Notes: a model not told the origin generated them from the letters alone. A DNA stretch of 64,000 nt from Corynebacterium minutissimum (GCF_000988205.1 NZ_LAYQ01000022.1:1-64000); one strand, 5' to 3'; positions 31,233 to 40,904 are shown, counted from the first letter of the stretch. Numbers and translations are program-made.

Positions 31233-32762
31233 ATGGCACGATTCATTGACCGAGTGGTTTTGCACCTGCAGGCAGGCGATGGCGGACACGGCTGCGCCTC
31301 CGTTCACCGCGAAAAGTTTAAGCCGCTCGGCGGGCCCGATGGTGGCAACGGCGGCCACGGCGGAGACATCCTGCTGGAGGTCTCAACCCAAATCCACACC
31401 CTCATGGACTTTCACTACCGCCCGCACATCAAATCCGAGCGTGGCGGCAACGGTGCTGGCGACTGGCGCAACGGCGCGCGCGGCAAGGATCTCATCCTGG
31501 AGGTGCCGGCAGGCACCGTGGTCTATACCGAGGATGGGGAGATGCTCGCGGACCTCACGGTCCCGGGAACCCGCTTCGTGGCTGCGGAGGGCGGCTTCGG
31601 TGGACTCGGTAACGCAGCACTGGCCTCGGCTGCTCGTAAGGCTCCGGGCTTTGCGCTGCAGGGAGAACCTGGTGAGGCGCGCGATCTCATCCTGGAGCTG
31701 AAGTCCATGGCGGACGTCGGCCTTGTGGGCTTCCCTTCCGCGGGTAAGTCCTCGCTCATTTCGGTCCTCTCGGCGGCCAAACCGAAGATTGGTGATTATC
31801 CTTTCACCACCCTCCAACCCAACCTGGGCGTGGTGGACATGGGCCATGAGTCCTTCACCATGGCGGATGTTCCGGGCCTGATCCCTGGGGCCGCCGAGGG
31901 CAAGGGCTTGGGACTCGACTTCTTGCGCCACATCGAGCGCACCGCGGTGCTGGCCCACGTGGTGGATACCGCCTCCATCGAGCCGGGCCGCGATCCGCTC
32001 TCCGATATCGAGGCGCTCGAGACCGAGCTGGCCAAGTACCAAGAGCTGCTGGAGCAGGACACCGGCCTGGGTGATCTGCGCGAGCGCCCGCGCGTCATCA
32101 TCCTCAACAAGGCGGACATTCCCGAGGCCGAAGAGCTAGCAGAATTTGTCAAAGGTGACCTCGAGGAGAAGTACGGCTGGCCCGTCTTCATCATTTCCGC
32201 AGTCGCGCGCAAGGGCCTCGACCCACTGAAGTACAAGCTCATGGAGATGGTCAACGAGCACCGCAAGGCTCAGCCCAAGGTCGCCGCGGACAAGAACCAC
32301 ACCATTATTCAGCCGAAGTCCGTGGGCAAGAAAAAGAAGGGCAGGTTCGCCGACTTCACCGTCACCCCGGATCCGGAGGTGGAGGGCGGCTTCATCGTCG
32401 AAGGCGAGAAGATCGACCGCTGGATCCGCCAGACCGACTTCGAAAACGACGAGGCCGTGGGCTACCTCGCGGACCGTCTGGCCAAGGCCGGTGTCGAAGA
32501 GGAACTGCACCGCCAAGGCGCGCAGGAAGGCTGCCCCGTGACCATCGGGGATATCACCTTCGAGTACGAGCCCATGGCTGGTGGCCGCGCGACCGACGTT
32601 GGCCGCGGACAGGACGGCCGCCTCATGAGCACCGAACGAGTATCGGCTGCCGAGCGTAAACGCGCTTCCCAGGCGCGCCGTGGTCTCGTCGACGAGTTTG
32701 ACTATGGCACCGACGGGGAGGTCACGCGCGAGTCCGCGAACCGCGATCGCTGGCAGGGCTAG
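31233..32762 (+). CDS. obg: Obg-family GTPase
   Basis: Obg is a ribosome-associated GTPase that monitors 50S maturation. I use ATG 31233 (M-A-R-F-I-D-R-V), matching the family N-terminus and the -10 box 7 nt upstream. The 509 residues contain the Gly-rich Obg fold ([12 protein letters not shown] near 32-43), the G domain with G-F-P-S-A-G-K-S-S (166-174), D-V-P-G-L-I, N-K-A-D, and a C-terminal OCT domain near 345-430. The final 80 residues are charged. Confidence 0.96.
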   Translation: MARFIDRVVLHLQAGDGGHGCASVHREKFKPLGGPDGGNGGHGGDILLEVSTQIHTLMDFHYRPHIKSERGGNGAGDWRNGARGKDLILEVPAGTVVYTEDGEMLADLTVPGTRFVAAEGGFGGLGNAALASAARKAPGFALQGEPGEARDLILELKSMADVGLVGFPSAGKSSLISVLSAAKPKIGDYPFTTLQPNLGVVDMGHESFTMADVPGLIPGAAEGKGLGLDFLRHIERTAVLAHVVDTASIEPGRDPLSDIEALETELAKYQELLEQDTGLGDLRERPRVIILNKADIPEAEELAEFVKGDLEEKYGWPVFIISAVARKGLDPLKYKLMEMVNEHRKAQPKVAADKNHTIIQPKSVGKKKKGRFADFTVTPDPEVEGGFIVEGEKIDRWIRQTDFENDEAVGYLADRLAKAGVEEELHRQGAQEGCPVTIGDITFEYEPMAGGRATDVGRGQDGRLMSTERVSAAERKRASQARRGLVDEFDYGTDGEVTRESANRDRWQG

Positions 32763-32767
32763 CCCGG

Positions 32768-32773
32768 TATAAT
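32768..32773 (+). promoter_or_regulatory. leaderless -10 box of proB
   Basis: TATAAT, a perfect consensus, lies 8 nt before ATG 32782 and only 5 nt after the obg stop. No ribosome site is visible. Confidence 0.55.
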
Positions 32774-32781
32774 GAGCCGGT

Positions 32782-34014
32782 ATGTCATCCGAACACGACA
32801 ACCAGATCGACTATCCTCTTCCCCTCGAACCCTTCGAGGGGCCAACCCCGGAAATGGACTACCCGGAGACCGCCACGCTGTCGGAAAAATCCAGCGGCTT
32901 TTCCTCGCCTTTGCGCGACCAGATCGCACAGGCCAAGCGCATCGTCATCAAGATCGGCTCCTCCTCGTTGACGCGCGATGATTTCGTGACCTCGACTGAG
33001 AAGATCGATAAGATCGTTGATGCCGTGTGCGCCCGCATGAATGTCTCCGACATCATCATCGTCTCCTCCGGTGCGGTGGCCGCGGGCATGGGCCCGCTGG
33101 GCCTGACCACACGCCCCACAGATCTCGCCACCAAGCAGGCAGCTGCCGCGGTGGGCCAGGTCCACCTCGCCTACGAGTGGGGCGTGTCCTTCGCCCGCTA
33201 TAACCGCACCATTGGGCAGGTGCTGCTGACCGCGTCGGACGTCGGCAAGCGCGATCGCGCCCGCAACGCCCAGCGCACCATTGACCGCCTGCGCCAGATG
33301 CGCACGGTGCCCATCGTTAATGAGAATGACACCGTCGCGACCTCCGAGATGCACTTCGGTGATAACGACCGCCTGTCGGCGCTCGTGGCCAACCTGGTCG
33401 GCGCGGATGCCCTCTTCCTCTTCTCCGACGTGGACGGTCTTTATGACAAGAACCCGGCGGAGCCCGATGCCAAGTTCGTCGAGGAGGTGCGCACCGGCAA
33501 GGACCTCAAGGCGGTCGTTGCTGGTGACGGCGGCAAGGTCGGCACCGGCGGCATGGCCACGAAGGTCTCCGCTGCGCGCCTGGCCACCCGCGGCGGCATT
33601 CCCGTGCTGCTGACCTCGGCGGATAACATCGGACAGGCGCTTGACGACGCCTCCGTAGGCACCGTCTTCCACACCCGTGAGGAGCGCCGCCTGTCCGCAT
33701 GGAAGTTCTGGGCGCTCTACTGCGCGGATACCGGCGGCTCCCTGCGCCTCGACGAGGGTGCCATGGAGGCCGTGGTCCGCGGCGGAAACTCTCTGCTGGC
33801 CGTGGGCATCACGGATATTAAGGGCGAGTTCAGCGCCGGTGAGATCGTGGACATCATGGGCCCCAAGGGCCAGGTTATCGGCCGCGGTGAGGTGGGCTAT
33901 GACTCCGCCACGCTGCGCAGCCTGCTGGGCAAGCACACCGAGGAGCTTCCGGAGGACATGCGCCGCCCCGTTGTCCACGCCGACTACCTGTCCAATTTCG
34001 CGTCCCGAATTTAA
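32782..34014 (+). CDS. proB: glutamate 5-kinase
   Basis: First step of proline synthesis, phosphorylating glutamate. The 410 residues exceed the usual 367-370 because of an N-terminal extension of about 45 residues rich in Pro, Glu and Ser. The kinase starts at [11 protein letters not shown] (53-63). [11 protein letters not shown] near 93-103 and N-E-N-D-T-V near 181 bind substrate. A PUA domain occupies about 315-400 and may bind the feedback inhibitor proline. The stop overlaps the next start by one base. Confidence 0.95.
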   Translation: MSSEHDNQIDYPLPLEPFEGPTPEMDYPETATLSEKSSGFSSPLRDQIAQAKRIVIKIGSSSLTRDDFVTSTEKIDKIVDAVCARMNVSDIIIVSSGAVAAGMGPLGLTTRPTDLATKQAAAAVGQVHLAYEWGVSFARYNRTIGQVLLTASDVGKRDRARNAQRTIDRLRQMRTVPIVNENDTVATSEMHFGDNDRLSALVANLVGADALFLFSDVDGLYDKNPAEPDAKFVEEVRTGKDLKAVVAGDGGKVGTGGMATKVSAARLATRGGIPVLLTSADNIGQALDDASVGTVFHTREERRLSAWKFWALYCADTGGSLRLDEGAMEAVVRGGNSLLAVGITDIKGEFSAGEIVDIMGPKGQVIGRGEVGYDSATLRSLLGKHTEELPEDMRRPVVHADYLSNFASRI

Positions 34015-34943
34015 TGCGCTATTTCATGGGCCCCGATGTGTGGGCAGCGACCGTGGCAGATATCGACGCAGCCGGGCACGAGCGCGTCGAGAGCTTGGCG
34101 GAAGCCGAGGTCTTTGTGAACACCGCCTCGGACCCGGCGCAGACCCCGGAGATTCCGGAGAATATCCAGTGGGTGCAGTACTGCTTCACCGGGGTAAACC
34201 GTCACATCGAGGCCGGGTTCATCCGGCGCGATGGCCTGCCGTGGTGCAACTCCGCGGGCGCTTTTGCCAAGCCCGTGGCGGAATCCGCGCTGGGGCTCAT
34301 GCTCTCCCAGGCGCACCACCACAAGGCTTTCGCCCTGGCGAAGTCGTGGTCGGTGGCGCGTGAGCTCGATGAATCCCAAGCCTGGCTCTATGACCAGCAG
34401 GGGCCTACGCGTGTGCTCATCGTGGGCGCGGGAGGCATCGGAAAGCAGCTCATGGCCTACCTCGCGCCTTTCGGCGCGCACATCACCGCGGTGAACCGCT
34501 CGGGCCGCCCAGTGGACGGCGCAGACGTGACGCTGCCCATCGAGCGCGTCGATAAAGCATGGGGCGAGGCGGATTTCGTGGTGAGCATCCTGCCGGCGAC
34601 GGCCGCCACGGAAGCTCTCTTTGATGCTGCGGTGTTCCGCGCCATGAAGCGCTCGGCGGTGTTCATTAACGTCGGCCGCGGTAGCACCGTGGTGACTGAT
34701 GATCTCGTGGATGCACTGCGCACGGGCGAGATCGCGGGAGCGGGCCTCGAGGTCATGGATCCGGAGCCGCTTCCGGATGGCCACCCGCTCTACGATCTGC
34801 CCAACGCCACGCTGACCCCGCACATGGCGGCCTCGGATCACGTGGCCCAGTACCACTTGGGTGCTATCTTCAATGCCAACGCCGCCGCGTGGGAGCGCGG
34901 CGAGGATATGCCGACGCGCGTCGACCCGGACGCCGGATACTAA
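34014..34943 (+). CDS. D-isomer-specific 2-hydroxyacid dehydrogenase (first of two)
   Basis: The 309-residue enzyme has the NAD-binding loop G-A-G-G-I-G at 138-143 and the catalytic set Arg222 (V-G-R-G-S), Glu251 (D-P-E-P-L-P) and His270 (T-P-H-M). It overlaps proB by one base, so it is cotranscribed and coupled. In corynebacteria one such gene of unknown substrate sits between proB and proA; here two paralogues do. A proline-pathway role is not established. Confidence 0.87.
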   Translation: MRYFMGPDVWAATVADIDAAGHERVESLAEAEVFVNTASDPAQTPEIPENIQWVQYCFTGVNRHIEAGFIRRDGLPWCNSAGAFAKPVAESALGLMLSQAHHHKAFALAKSWSVARELDESQAWLYDQQGPTRVLIVGAGGIGKQLMAYLAPFGAHITAVNRSGRPVDGADVTLPIERVDKAWGEADFVVSILPATAATEALFDAAVFRAMKRSAVFINVGRGSTVVTDDLVDALRTGEIAGAGLEVMDPEPLPDGHPLYDLPNATLTPHMAASDHVAQYHLGAIFNANAAAWERGEDMPTRVDPDAGY

Positions 34944-34957
34944 CAAGGAGGATGTTC

Positions 34958-35863
34958 ATGAAGTACGCCATCGAACCGCACCCCTGGGAGGAAACCATCG
35001 AGGTGCTCGATGCCGCGGGGTTTGAGCGCGCCCCGCTTGATGAAGCCTCCTTCCTCATCTACACCGGCAACGGCACTGATTTCCCGGACCCGCTCCCGGA
35101 GAACATCGGTTTCGTACAGATTCCTTCGGCGGGCGTGGATCACGTCTTGGATGCCATGAAGGCGACCACCGTGCCGTGGTCGAACGCCGCCGGAGTCTAT
35201 GACAACACGGTGGCGGAATCCACCATCGCCCTGCTCCTGGCGCAGCTGCATGCGCACCGCCGCGTCAACGGCACGTTTGATTCTTATGCAGAGATGGAGG
35301 CGCACACGTCCTACCTCTACGACGACAAGACGGTGGCCATTATTGGTGCCGGTGGCATTGGCAAGCGCCTGATCAGCATGCTCTCCGGTTTCGGGCCGCG
35401 CATCATCGCGGTCAACCGCTCCGGCAACCCGGTTGAGGGCGCTGAGGAAACTTACCCGATTTCCCAGGTGGACAAGGTTTGGCCGAAGGCTGATTACTTC
35501 GTCCTTATCGCTCCGCTGACCCCGGAGACCCGCCACATGGTGGATGCGCAGGCTTTCCAGCAGATGCCGGAGCATGCCGTGGTGGTCAACGTGGGCCGCG
35601 GCCCGCTCATCAACACCGAGGACCTCGTCGCGGCACTCGAGTCGGGCGAGATCGCGGGTGCGGCACTCGACGTCACCGACCCCGAACCGTTGCCGGAGGA
35701 TCACCCGCTGTGGCGGGATCAGCGCGTGGTTATCACCCCGCACATTGCCAATACGCAGCGCTCCGTGCGCGAGAAGATTGGCGCGCACACCGTTAAGGTG
35801 GCCAAGGCTTTCGCGGCGGGGGAGGAGCTGCCCACTCTGGTTGACCCGAAGGCAGGTTATTAA
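34958..35863 (+). CDS. D-isomer-specific 2-hydroxyacid dehydrogenase (second of two)
   Basis: I start at ATG 34958, seven bases after AAGGAG; an ATG at 34952 is too close. The 301 residues have G-A-G-G-I-G (130-135), Arg214, Glu243 and His262. It is clearly similar to the preceding protein (shared blocks such as I-V/I-G-A-G-G-I-G-K, A-V-N-R-S-G, N-V-G-R-G and D-P-E-P-L-P), so the pair arose by tandem duplication. The N-terminal substrate domains differ more, suggesting different substrates. Confidence 0.87.
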   Translation: MKYAIEPHPWEETIEVLDAAGFERAPLDEASFLIYTGNGTDFPDPLPENIGFVQIPSAGVDHVLDAMKATTVPWSNAAGVYDNTVAESTIALLLAQLHAHRRVNGTFDSYAEMEAHTSYLYDDKTVAIIGAGGIGKRLISMLSGFGPRIIAVNRSGNPVEGAEETYPISQVDKVWPKADYFVLIAPLTPETRHMVDAQAFQQMPEHAVVVNVGRGPLINTEDLVAALESGEIAGAALDVTDPEPLPEDHPLWRDQRVVITPHIANTQRSVREKIGAHTVKVAKAFAAGEELPTLVDPKAGY

Positions 35864-36369
35864 TGGAGAACCCCGATATCCGCGTTGGTGATGCGGAGCG
35901 TTCTGAGGCTCTAGAGCAGTTGAGCCAGCACTTCGTCAACGGAGCGTTGGGCCCCGATGAATTCGAGCAGCGCACCGGCGAGGCTGCCGCGGCGCGCACG
36001 CGCGGAGACGTCGAAAAGCTCTTTGCGGACCTGCCGGAGCTTTCCACCCCACGTGCTACAGCACCCGCTACCCGCCACGAGGCGGAGCTGGAGGATATGC
36101 TCTCCCGCGGACGCAAGGTGCAGATAGTGGATTCCGTCATCTGGTCGGTGGCGATGATCGCGCTCTTCCTGGGCCTCTTCGTCTTTGACTGGAGCTATTT
36201 CTGGATCTCGCCAGTCATCGCGTTCTTCGCTTCCTGGGCTGCGCGCGGGGTGCTGAAGTTCAGCGAGTCGGATGAAGAGCTCTTCGACGAGCTTTCCGAA
36301 GGAGAAAAGAAAAAGCGCGCCGAGCGCCTGCGTGCCGCGGCGGAGCGCCGCCGCGAGCTCGAGGCCTAA
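35863..36369 (+). CDS. DUF1707 domain membrane protein
   Basis: The ATG overlaps the upstream stop. Residues 5-58 are a DUF1707/SHOCT-like domain: I-R-V-G-D-A-E-R-S-E-A-L-E-Q-L, then G-A-L-G-P-D-E-F-E-Q-R-T. Two hydrophobic segments follow at about 92-110 and 112-127. The last 35 residues are a charged helix rich in Glu, Lys and Arg. Function unknown; such domains are common in actinobacterial membrane proteins. Confidence 0.83.
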   Translation: MENPDIRVGDAERSEALEQLSQHFVNGALGPDEFEQRTGEAAAARTRGDVEKLFADLPELSTPRATAPATRHEAELEDMLSRGRKVQIVDSVIWSVAMIALFLGLFVFDWSYFWISPVIAFFASWAARGVLKFSESDEELFDELSEGEKKKRAERLRAAAERRRELEA

Positions 36370-36429
36370 CTAAGGGCCGATCCGCGCCCATAGCTGCACA
36401 AAATCCCTGACAAGCGGGCAGACCTTCCG

Positions 36430-36435
36430 TACGCT
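36430..36435 (+). promoter_or_regulatory. possible leaderless -10 box of proA
   Basis: TACGCT ends 8 nt before ATG 36444; no ribosome site is seen. It is a weaker match than the other -10 boxes. Confidence 0.35.
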
Positions 36436-36443
36436 GGTATGGC

Positions 36444-37712
36444 ATGAGCAACACCGAACGTGAAGAAGTTCTGTCCAAAGCCCGCGCCGCCAAGGCGGTG
36501 GCGCCGCAGTTCGCGCAGCTGACCACCCCGCGCAAGAACGAGATTCTCAATCGCGCCGCGGAAAACCTCATCGCGCACACCGAGGACATCCTCGCTGCTA
36601 ACCAGCTCGATATCGAAGCCGGCCGCGCCAACGGTATGTCCGAGTCACTCATCGACCGCCTGTCGCTGGACGCCGACCGCATCGAGGGCATTGCCGGCGG
36701 CCTGCGCCAGGTGGCCTCCCTCCAGGACCCGGTAGGGGAGATCCTGCAGGGCCGCACCATGGATAACGGCATCCAGATGAAGCAGGTTCGCGTGCCGCTC
36801 GGCGTGATGGGCATGGTCTATGAGGCCCGCCCGAACGTCACCGTCGATGCTTTCGGCTTGGCCCTGAAGTCCGGCAACGTGCCGCTGCTGCGCGGCTCCA
36901 AGTCCGCGAAGAACTCCAACGCTAAGCTCGTGGAGCTCCTCCAAGACACCCTCGTGGAATTCGATCTGCCACGCGAAGGCGTGCAGCTTCTGCCCTGTGA
37001 GACCCACGATTCCGTGCAGGACCTCATCACCGCCCGCGGCCTGGTGGACCTGGTCATCCCGCGCGGCGGCGCGCGCCTTATCAACGCTGTGGTGGAAAAC
37101 GCCACCGTCCCCGCCATCGAGACGGGTACCGGCAATTGCCACTTCTACGTCGATGCCTCCGCTGACCTGGACAAGGCTATCGACATGGTGATCAACGGCA
37201 AGACCCGCCGCACCTCGGTGTGCAATGCCACGGAGGGCGTGCTGATCGACGCCGCGCTTGACGACGCCGCAAAGCTCCGCATCATCACCTCCCTCCAGGA
37301 GGCAGGCGTCACCATCCACGGCGATGTGAAGGAGCTCGAAGCCTTCGGCGTTAAGGACGCCGTGGAGGCCACCGACGAAGAGTGGCGCGAAGAATTCCTT
37401 TCCATGGATATCTGCGCCAAGGTCGTCGACGGTGTTGATGGCGCCATCGCGCACATCGCCGAGTACACCACCGGCCACACCGAAGCCATCGCCGCCCAGG
37501 ACGCTGACGTGCTGCTGACCTTCGCCAACGAGGTGGATGCTGCAGCAGTCATGCTCAACGCCTCCACCGCGTTTACTGACGGTGAGGTCTACGGCATGGG
37601 CGCAGAAATCGGCATTTCCACCCAGAAGTTGCACGCGCGCGGCCCGATGGCTCTACCGGAGCTGACGTCTACCAAGTGGGTGCTGCAGGGCACCGGCCAG
37701 ACGCGCCCCTAG
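36444..37712 (+). CDS. proA: gamma-glutamyl phosphate reductase
   Basis: Second step of proline synthesis, reducing glutamyl phosphate with NADPH. The 422 residues include [17 protein letters not shown] near 113-129, P-R-G-G near 206-209, and the active Cys260 in T-S-V-C-N-A-T-E. The last 47 bp of the gene are repeated 641 bp downstream as part of a duplicated segment. Confidence 0.96.
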   Translation: MSNTEREEVLSKARAAKAVAPQFAQLTTPRKNEILNRAAENLIAHTEDILAANQLDIEAGRANGMSESLIDRLSLDADRIEGIAGGLRQVASLQDPVGEILQGRTMDNGIQMKQVRVPLGVMGMVYEARPNVTVDAFGLALKSGNVPLLRGSKSAKNSNAKLVELLQDTLVEFDLPREGVQLLPCETHDSVQDLITARGLVDLVIPRGGARLINAVVENATVPAIETGTGNCHFYVDASADLDKAIDMVINGKTRRTSVCNATEGVLIDAALDDAAKLRIITSLQEAGVTIHGDVKELEAFGVKDAVEATDEEWREEFLSMDICAKVVDGVDGAIAHIAEYTTGHTEAIAAQDADVLLTFANEVDAAAVMLNASTAFTDGEVYGMGAEIGISTQKLHARGPMALPELTSTKWVLQGTGQTRP

Positions 37713-37860
37713 AGGCGGCTCGAAAGCTACTCGAAAGCTACTCGAAAGGAATTTTTCGAGCCTGACCTGCGCAAAACACCCTACTCGAAAACTTTTCGAG
37801 TAGATTGTTCGCCTTGCGTGGGGTTCGTGCTGCGCGGCGTGACAGGACTGGGTACTCTAA
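37664..37860 (+). repeat. copy A of duplicated proA-tail/promoter segment
   Basis: Copy A covers the last 49 bp of proA, the inverted repeat GGCTCGAAA/TTTCGAGCC (37717-37762, the likely proA terminator), the 23-bp palindrome at 37781-37803 and a TACTCT box (37853-37858). It has two CTACTCGAAAG units where copy B has one. Confidence 0.8.
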
Positions 37861-37979
37861 CCCGACTTAGGGCATAGGTGGGTGAGCAACGTCATTCTTA
37901 ACACTGCTACCTGGTGTTGTTTGACGGTGAGGGGGGTGTTCCGCACTAAAATGGCTTAAGTCCGGAAGGCGTCCCCTGC

Positions 37980-38080
37980 AAAAGGCATCTGGCAAAGGGC
38001 ATCTTTGGGTCTAAAAACGCCATCTGCAATGAGTAAATGGCGTTTTCAGCCGTGAAAACGCCTTATGACTGATGCCTTTT
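37980..38080. repeat. nested hairpin element
   Basis: Outer arms AAAAGGCATC (37980-37989) and GATGCCTTTT (38071-38080) enclose AAAACGCCAT (38014-38023)/ATGGCGTTTT (38037-38046). The same sequence words occur after clpX at 14181-14248. It may be a dispersed hairpin element or a small RNA. Confidence 0.4.
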
Positions 38081-38304
38081 GTCAGATGCTTCCAGCATGT
38101 CGATGGAGGGACGCAGGCGTTGCGCATTGCGAGGGGAGCGAAGAGGTAATCCGTTTGGGAAGAGACGTGCAGTGCTCTACGGAAACGGTCATTGTGGCCT
38201 GACTTAGGTCTTGGGTGGGTGAGCAACGTGACTCTGGCACTGCTGCCTGGTGGTTTCCGGCGGTGGGGTGGGATTGTTCCGCACTACATTGGCCTAAATC
38301 AGGT

Positions 38305-38490
38305 GACGTCTACTAGGTGGGTGCTGCAGGGCACTGGCCAGACGCGCCCCTAGAGGCGGCTCGAAAGCTACTCGAAAGGAATTTTTCGAGCCTGACCTGC
38401 GCAAAACATCCTACTCGAAAACTTTTCGAGTAGATTGTTCGCCTTGTGTGGGGTTCGTGCTGCGCGGCGGGACAGGACTGGGTACTCTAA
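38305..38490 (+). repeat. copy B of duplicated proA-tail/promoter segment
   Basis: Near-identical to 37664-37860, 11 bp shorter through loss of one CTACTCGAAAG unit. It keeps the 23-bp palindrome (38411-38433) and TACTCT (38483-38488), which lies 42 bp upstream of the cutinase start and is likely its -10 box. Confidence 0.8.
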
Positions 38491-38530
38491 AGCGCGGTAA
38501 TAACAAAGAACTGATTGGTGCCTTCCGCTC

Positions 38531-39436
38531 ATGCTGTCCCGCATTGCTTCCTCCGTCGCCGCCGCCGTCGTGGCCGCGGCCGCCCTCATCGTCCCGAACA
38601 CCGTATCTGCACCCGCCGCGAATGCCGACGAACAGTGCCCCGCCGTGGTCGTCGTCGCCGCGCGCGGCTCCGGCCAGAACGGCCAGATCTATCCCACGCA
38701 GTACTCCAACCAGGGTGGCCGAGCCTCCAATGGGTGGGAAGGCGAATCCATTCGCGCCATGTTGCACGGCGCTGAAGCGCGCTATCAGGCAACACACGGT
38801 GGCAACTCGCTGATGAAGGATGTCTACGTGCTGGGGCTGGAGCCGCAATACTACCCGGCGACGTACCCGGAGTATTCCGTGCCGAACGAGTCGCTTCCCA
38901 CCACCGCGGCCGACTTGGTGCGCCTAGCCGCACAGTACGCCAACCCGGTCATCAACACCGCGGTCTCCGCCATCAACCAGTTCATGTACTCCGTACAGAC
39001 CGGCAAGCGCGGCGTGACCAGCGCCATCAACAACTATGAGGCCGCTACCGGCTGCCACCCGCAGTACATCCTGTCCGGCTACTCCCAAGGTGCTATGGTC
39101 CTGTCCAACCACGAGCTGGAGCTAGCCCACCGCGGCCAGCTCGCCGGTGTCGTGACCTTTGGCAACCCGCTGACCCGCGCCGGGGATCCGGCCGTTGTCG
39201 GTGCGACCCAGGGCGCGGGCGGCCCGATGGGCCACTTCCCGCAGATGCGCGCCAACGTCAGCCGCGTGGACTACTGCCTGCCCCTCGATGCCGTGTGCGA
39301 TCTCTCCGCCCATACCCTCTACGCCGCTAAGCCCACTGGCGGCTCCCACGGCCAGTACTTCTTCACCTACCACGAGTGGGATAACCAGGTCTACGATTCC
39401 ATCGGCCGCATGGTAGACAGCGTTCGTTTCCGCTAA
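38531..39436 (+). CDS. secreted cutinase-family serine esterase
   Basis: The 301-residue protein has a signal peptide (hydrophobic 9-21, cleavage likely after A-N-A at 32). The mature part starts D-E-Q-C-P and has the cutinase nucleophile motif G-Y-S-Q-G-A at 183-188 with Ser185. A C-terminal Y-C-L-P-L-D-A-V-C-D segment near 252-261 supplies the disulphide and catalytic Asp region. Corynebacterial and mycobacterial members hydrolyse lipids or polyesters outside the cell. A second paralogue follows 10 bp later. Its promoter lies in the duplicated segment upstream. Confidence 0.88.
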   Translation: MLSRIASSVAAAVVAAAALIVPNTVSAPAANADEQCPAVVVVAARGSGQNGQIYPTQYSNQGGRASNGWEGESIRAMLHGAEARYQATHGGNSLMKDVYVLGLEPQYYPATYPEYSVPNESLPTTAADLVRLAAQYANPVINTAVSAINQFMYSVQTGKRGVTSAINNYEAATGCHPQYILSGYSQGAMVLSNHELELAHRGQLAGVVTFGNPLTRAGDPAVVGATQGAGGPMGHFPQMRANVSRVDYCLPLDAVCDLSAHTLYAAKPTGGSHGQYFFTYHEWDNQVYDSIGRMVDSVRFR

Positions 39437-39446
39437 ACAGGAAAGG

Positions 39447-40295
39447 GTGAAGCCTCTTTCTCTTAGCATGTGTGCCGCGCTTGGCGCAGCAGCGTTTCTC
39501 CTGAACGTTCCTGCGGCCTCGGCGGGCGGTATCGACACCTGCCCCGAGACCGCAGTGCTTGTCGCGCGCGGCTCGGATCAGAACGAGGAGCAAGGCGAAT
39601 ACGTGGGCCCGCAGCGCTACTCCGCGCGTGCGCCAGAATCCACGGGCTTTGAGGGGCGTAACTTTGCTGCGCTGTTTCACCAGGTCGAGCAGCGCCACCT
39701 GGGCGCTATGGATGGCGTCTATGTACTTGCGCTCGATCCGGAGGCATACCCCGCCGCCATGAACCTGCCGCCCTTGGCTCAGGAGGGAGAGGTCCTCAGC
39801 CCGCGTGACGTCGTGCGGCGAATCATGGAGATCCTCCAGCAGCACCCCATTGGGGACTTGGCGTATTCGGTGACGCTGGGGGCCGTCGATAGTCTGCGCA
39901 CCGGTGTCCGCAACGCCCCGAAGGTGGTCGAAGACTATGAATCCACCACCGGCTGCCGCCCGCGCTGGGTGGCCGCTGGCTACTCGCAGGGCGCGCTCGT
40001 CGCGACAAGCGCCCAAAGCTACCTCGCTGAGACCGGGCGCCTGCATGCGGTGCTGACGTTCGGCAATCCGCTCCACCAGGTGCCGTGGGTTCAGAACCGC
40101 GCCGGGCTACCGGAGCACCGCTCCGTCGATTATTGCTTGGACGGTGACTTCGTCTGCGACTTCTCCCCGGAAGCCGCCAACCGAGCGTTAGCCACGAAGG
40201 CCAAGCGCCATGCCTCCTACTTCCTGGGGGAGCCTACCGAGCAGGACGTGCAGGTCATTGATGCTGTGGCCGGTATACTCACCAGCCATGACTAG
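39447..40295 (+). CDS. secreted cutinase-family serine esterase, paralogue
   Basis: Starts at GTG behind GGAAAGG, 282 residues. Signal peptide with cleavage after A-S-A at 26. The nucleophile motif is G-Y-S-Q-G-A at 178-183 (Ser180), and [10 protein letters not shown] near 232-241 matches the first protein. The two genes form an operon after tandem duplication, though their sequences have diverged a good deal. The end of the gene overlaps the nadD start and contains its -10 box. Confidence 0.86.
   Translation: MKPLSLSMCAALGAAAFLLNVPAASAGGIDTCPETAVLVARGSDQNEEQGEYVGPQRYSARAPESTGFEGRNFAALFHQVEQRHLGAMDGVYVLALDPEAYPAAMNLPPLAQEGEVLSPRDVVRRIMEILQQHPIGDLAYSVTLGAVDSLRTGVRNAPKVVEDYESTTGCRPRWVAAGYSQGALVATSAQSYLAETGRLHAVLTFGNPLHQVPWVQNRAGLPEHRSVDYCLDGDFVCDFSPEAANRALATKAKRHASYFLGEPTEQDVQVIDAVAGILTSHD
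40274..40279 (+). promoter_or_regulatory. leaderless -10 box of nadD
   Basis: TATACT ends 8 nt before ATG 40288; both lie within the end of the upstream cutinase gene. Confidence 0.5.
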
Positions 40296-40904
40296 TCCAC
40301 AACGCATCGGCATCATGGGTGGCACCTTCGATCCGATCCACAATGGCCACCTCGTCGCTGCTAGCGAGGTAGCCCACCGTTTCCGCCTCGATACGGTGGT
40401 TTTTGTGCCCACCGGCCAGCCCTGGCAGAAGGCAGATAAGCAGGTCACCGCCGCCGAGCATCGCTACCTGATGACCATGGTGGCCACCGCTTCAAACCCG
40501 CGCTTTACGGTCTCCCGCGTAGACATTGACCGCGAGGGCCCCACCTACACCATCGATACGCTGCGGGACTTGCGCGAGCTTTTCCCCGATGCCGAGCTCT
40601 ACTTCATTACCGGTGCGGATTCTGTCGCTTCCATCATGAGCTGGCGGAACTGGGAAGAGATGCTGGAGATGGCGCACTTCGTTGGCGTGACCCGCCCCGG
40701 CTACGAGCTACGCAAGGACATGTTGCCGGAGGCTCCCAAGACGACATCGAACTGATCGAGATTCCCGCCATGGCCATTTCCTCCACCGATTGCCGCGCCC
40801 GCGCCGAGCAGGGCCAGCCGGTGTGGTACCTGGTGCCGGATGGGGTGGTGCAATACATCGCCAAGAATCACCTCTACAGCCCGCACCCGGAAAAACCGCT
40901 GTAG
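40288..40904 (+). pseudogene. nadD: nicotinate-nucleotide adenylyltransferase, broken by one missing base
   Basis: NadD makes deaminoNAD and is normally essential. Residues 1-152 read well: [14 protein letters not shown] (8-21) holds the nucleotidyl-transferase H-x-G-H motif. After L-P-E-A-P the frame runs into a TGA at 40753-40755. One base added to the C run near 40738 (C-C-C to C-C-C-C) restores A-P-Q-D-D-I-E-L and then I-S-S-T-D-C-R-A-R, the family's I-S-S-T-x-I-R motif, ending at TAG 40902. The repaired protein has 205 residues, a normal length. Sequencing error is likely. Confidence 0.85.

Larger units (their letters stand above)
37713..38530. other. 818-bp intergenic region with rearranged duplications and hairpins
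   Basis: No gene is evident. The order is P-Q-R-Q'-P'. P is the end of proA plus about 150 bp of CGAAA palindromes and a TACTCT box (37664-37860); P' is its copy (38305-38490), which now serves the cutinase gene. Q (37864-37970) and Q' (38201-38300) are diverged copies of a block with GGTGGGTGAGCAACGT. R (37971-38200) contains nested hairpins. Confidence 0.65.

Noticed and set aside
37717-37803. Repeated TCGAAAG units as a small CRISPR-like array
   Set aside because: Units are 11 bp with no spacers of constant length and no cas genes in the window. They are local palindromes and direct repeats.
38448-38813. A 121-codon plus-strand frame overlapping the start of the first cutinase
   Set aside because: It shadows the cutinase in another frame, with Arg/Pro/Ser-rich composition. 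The cutinase frame has a signal peptide and active-site motif.
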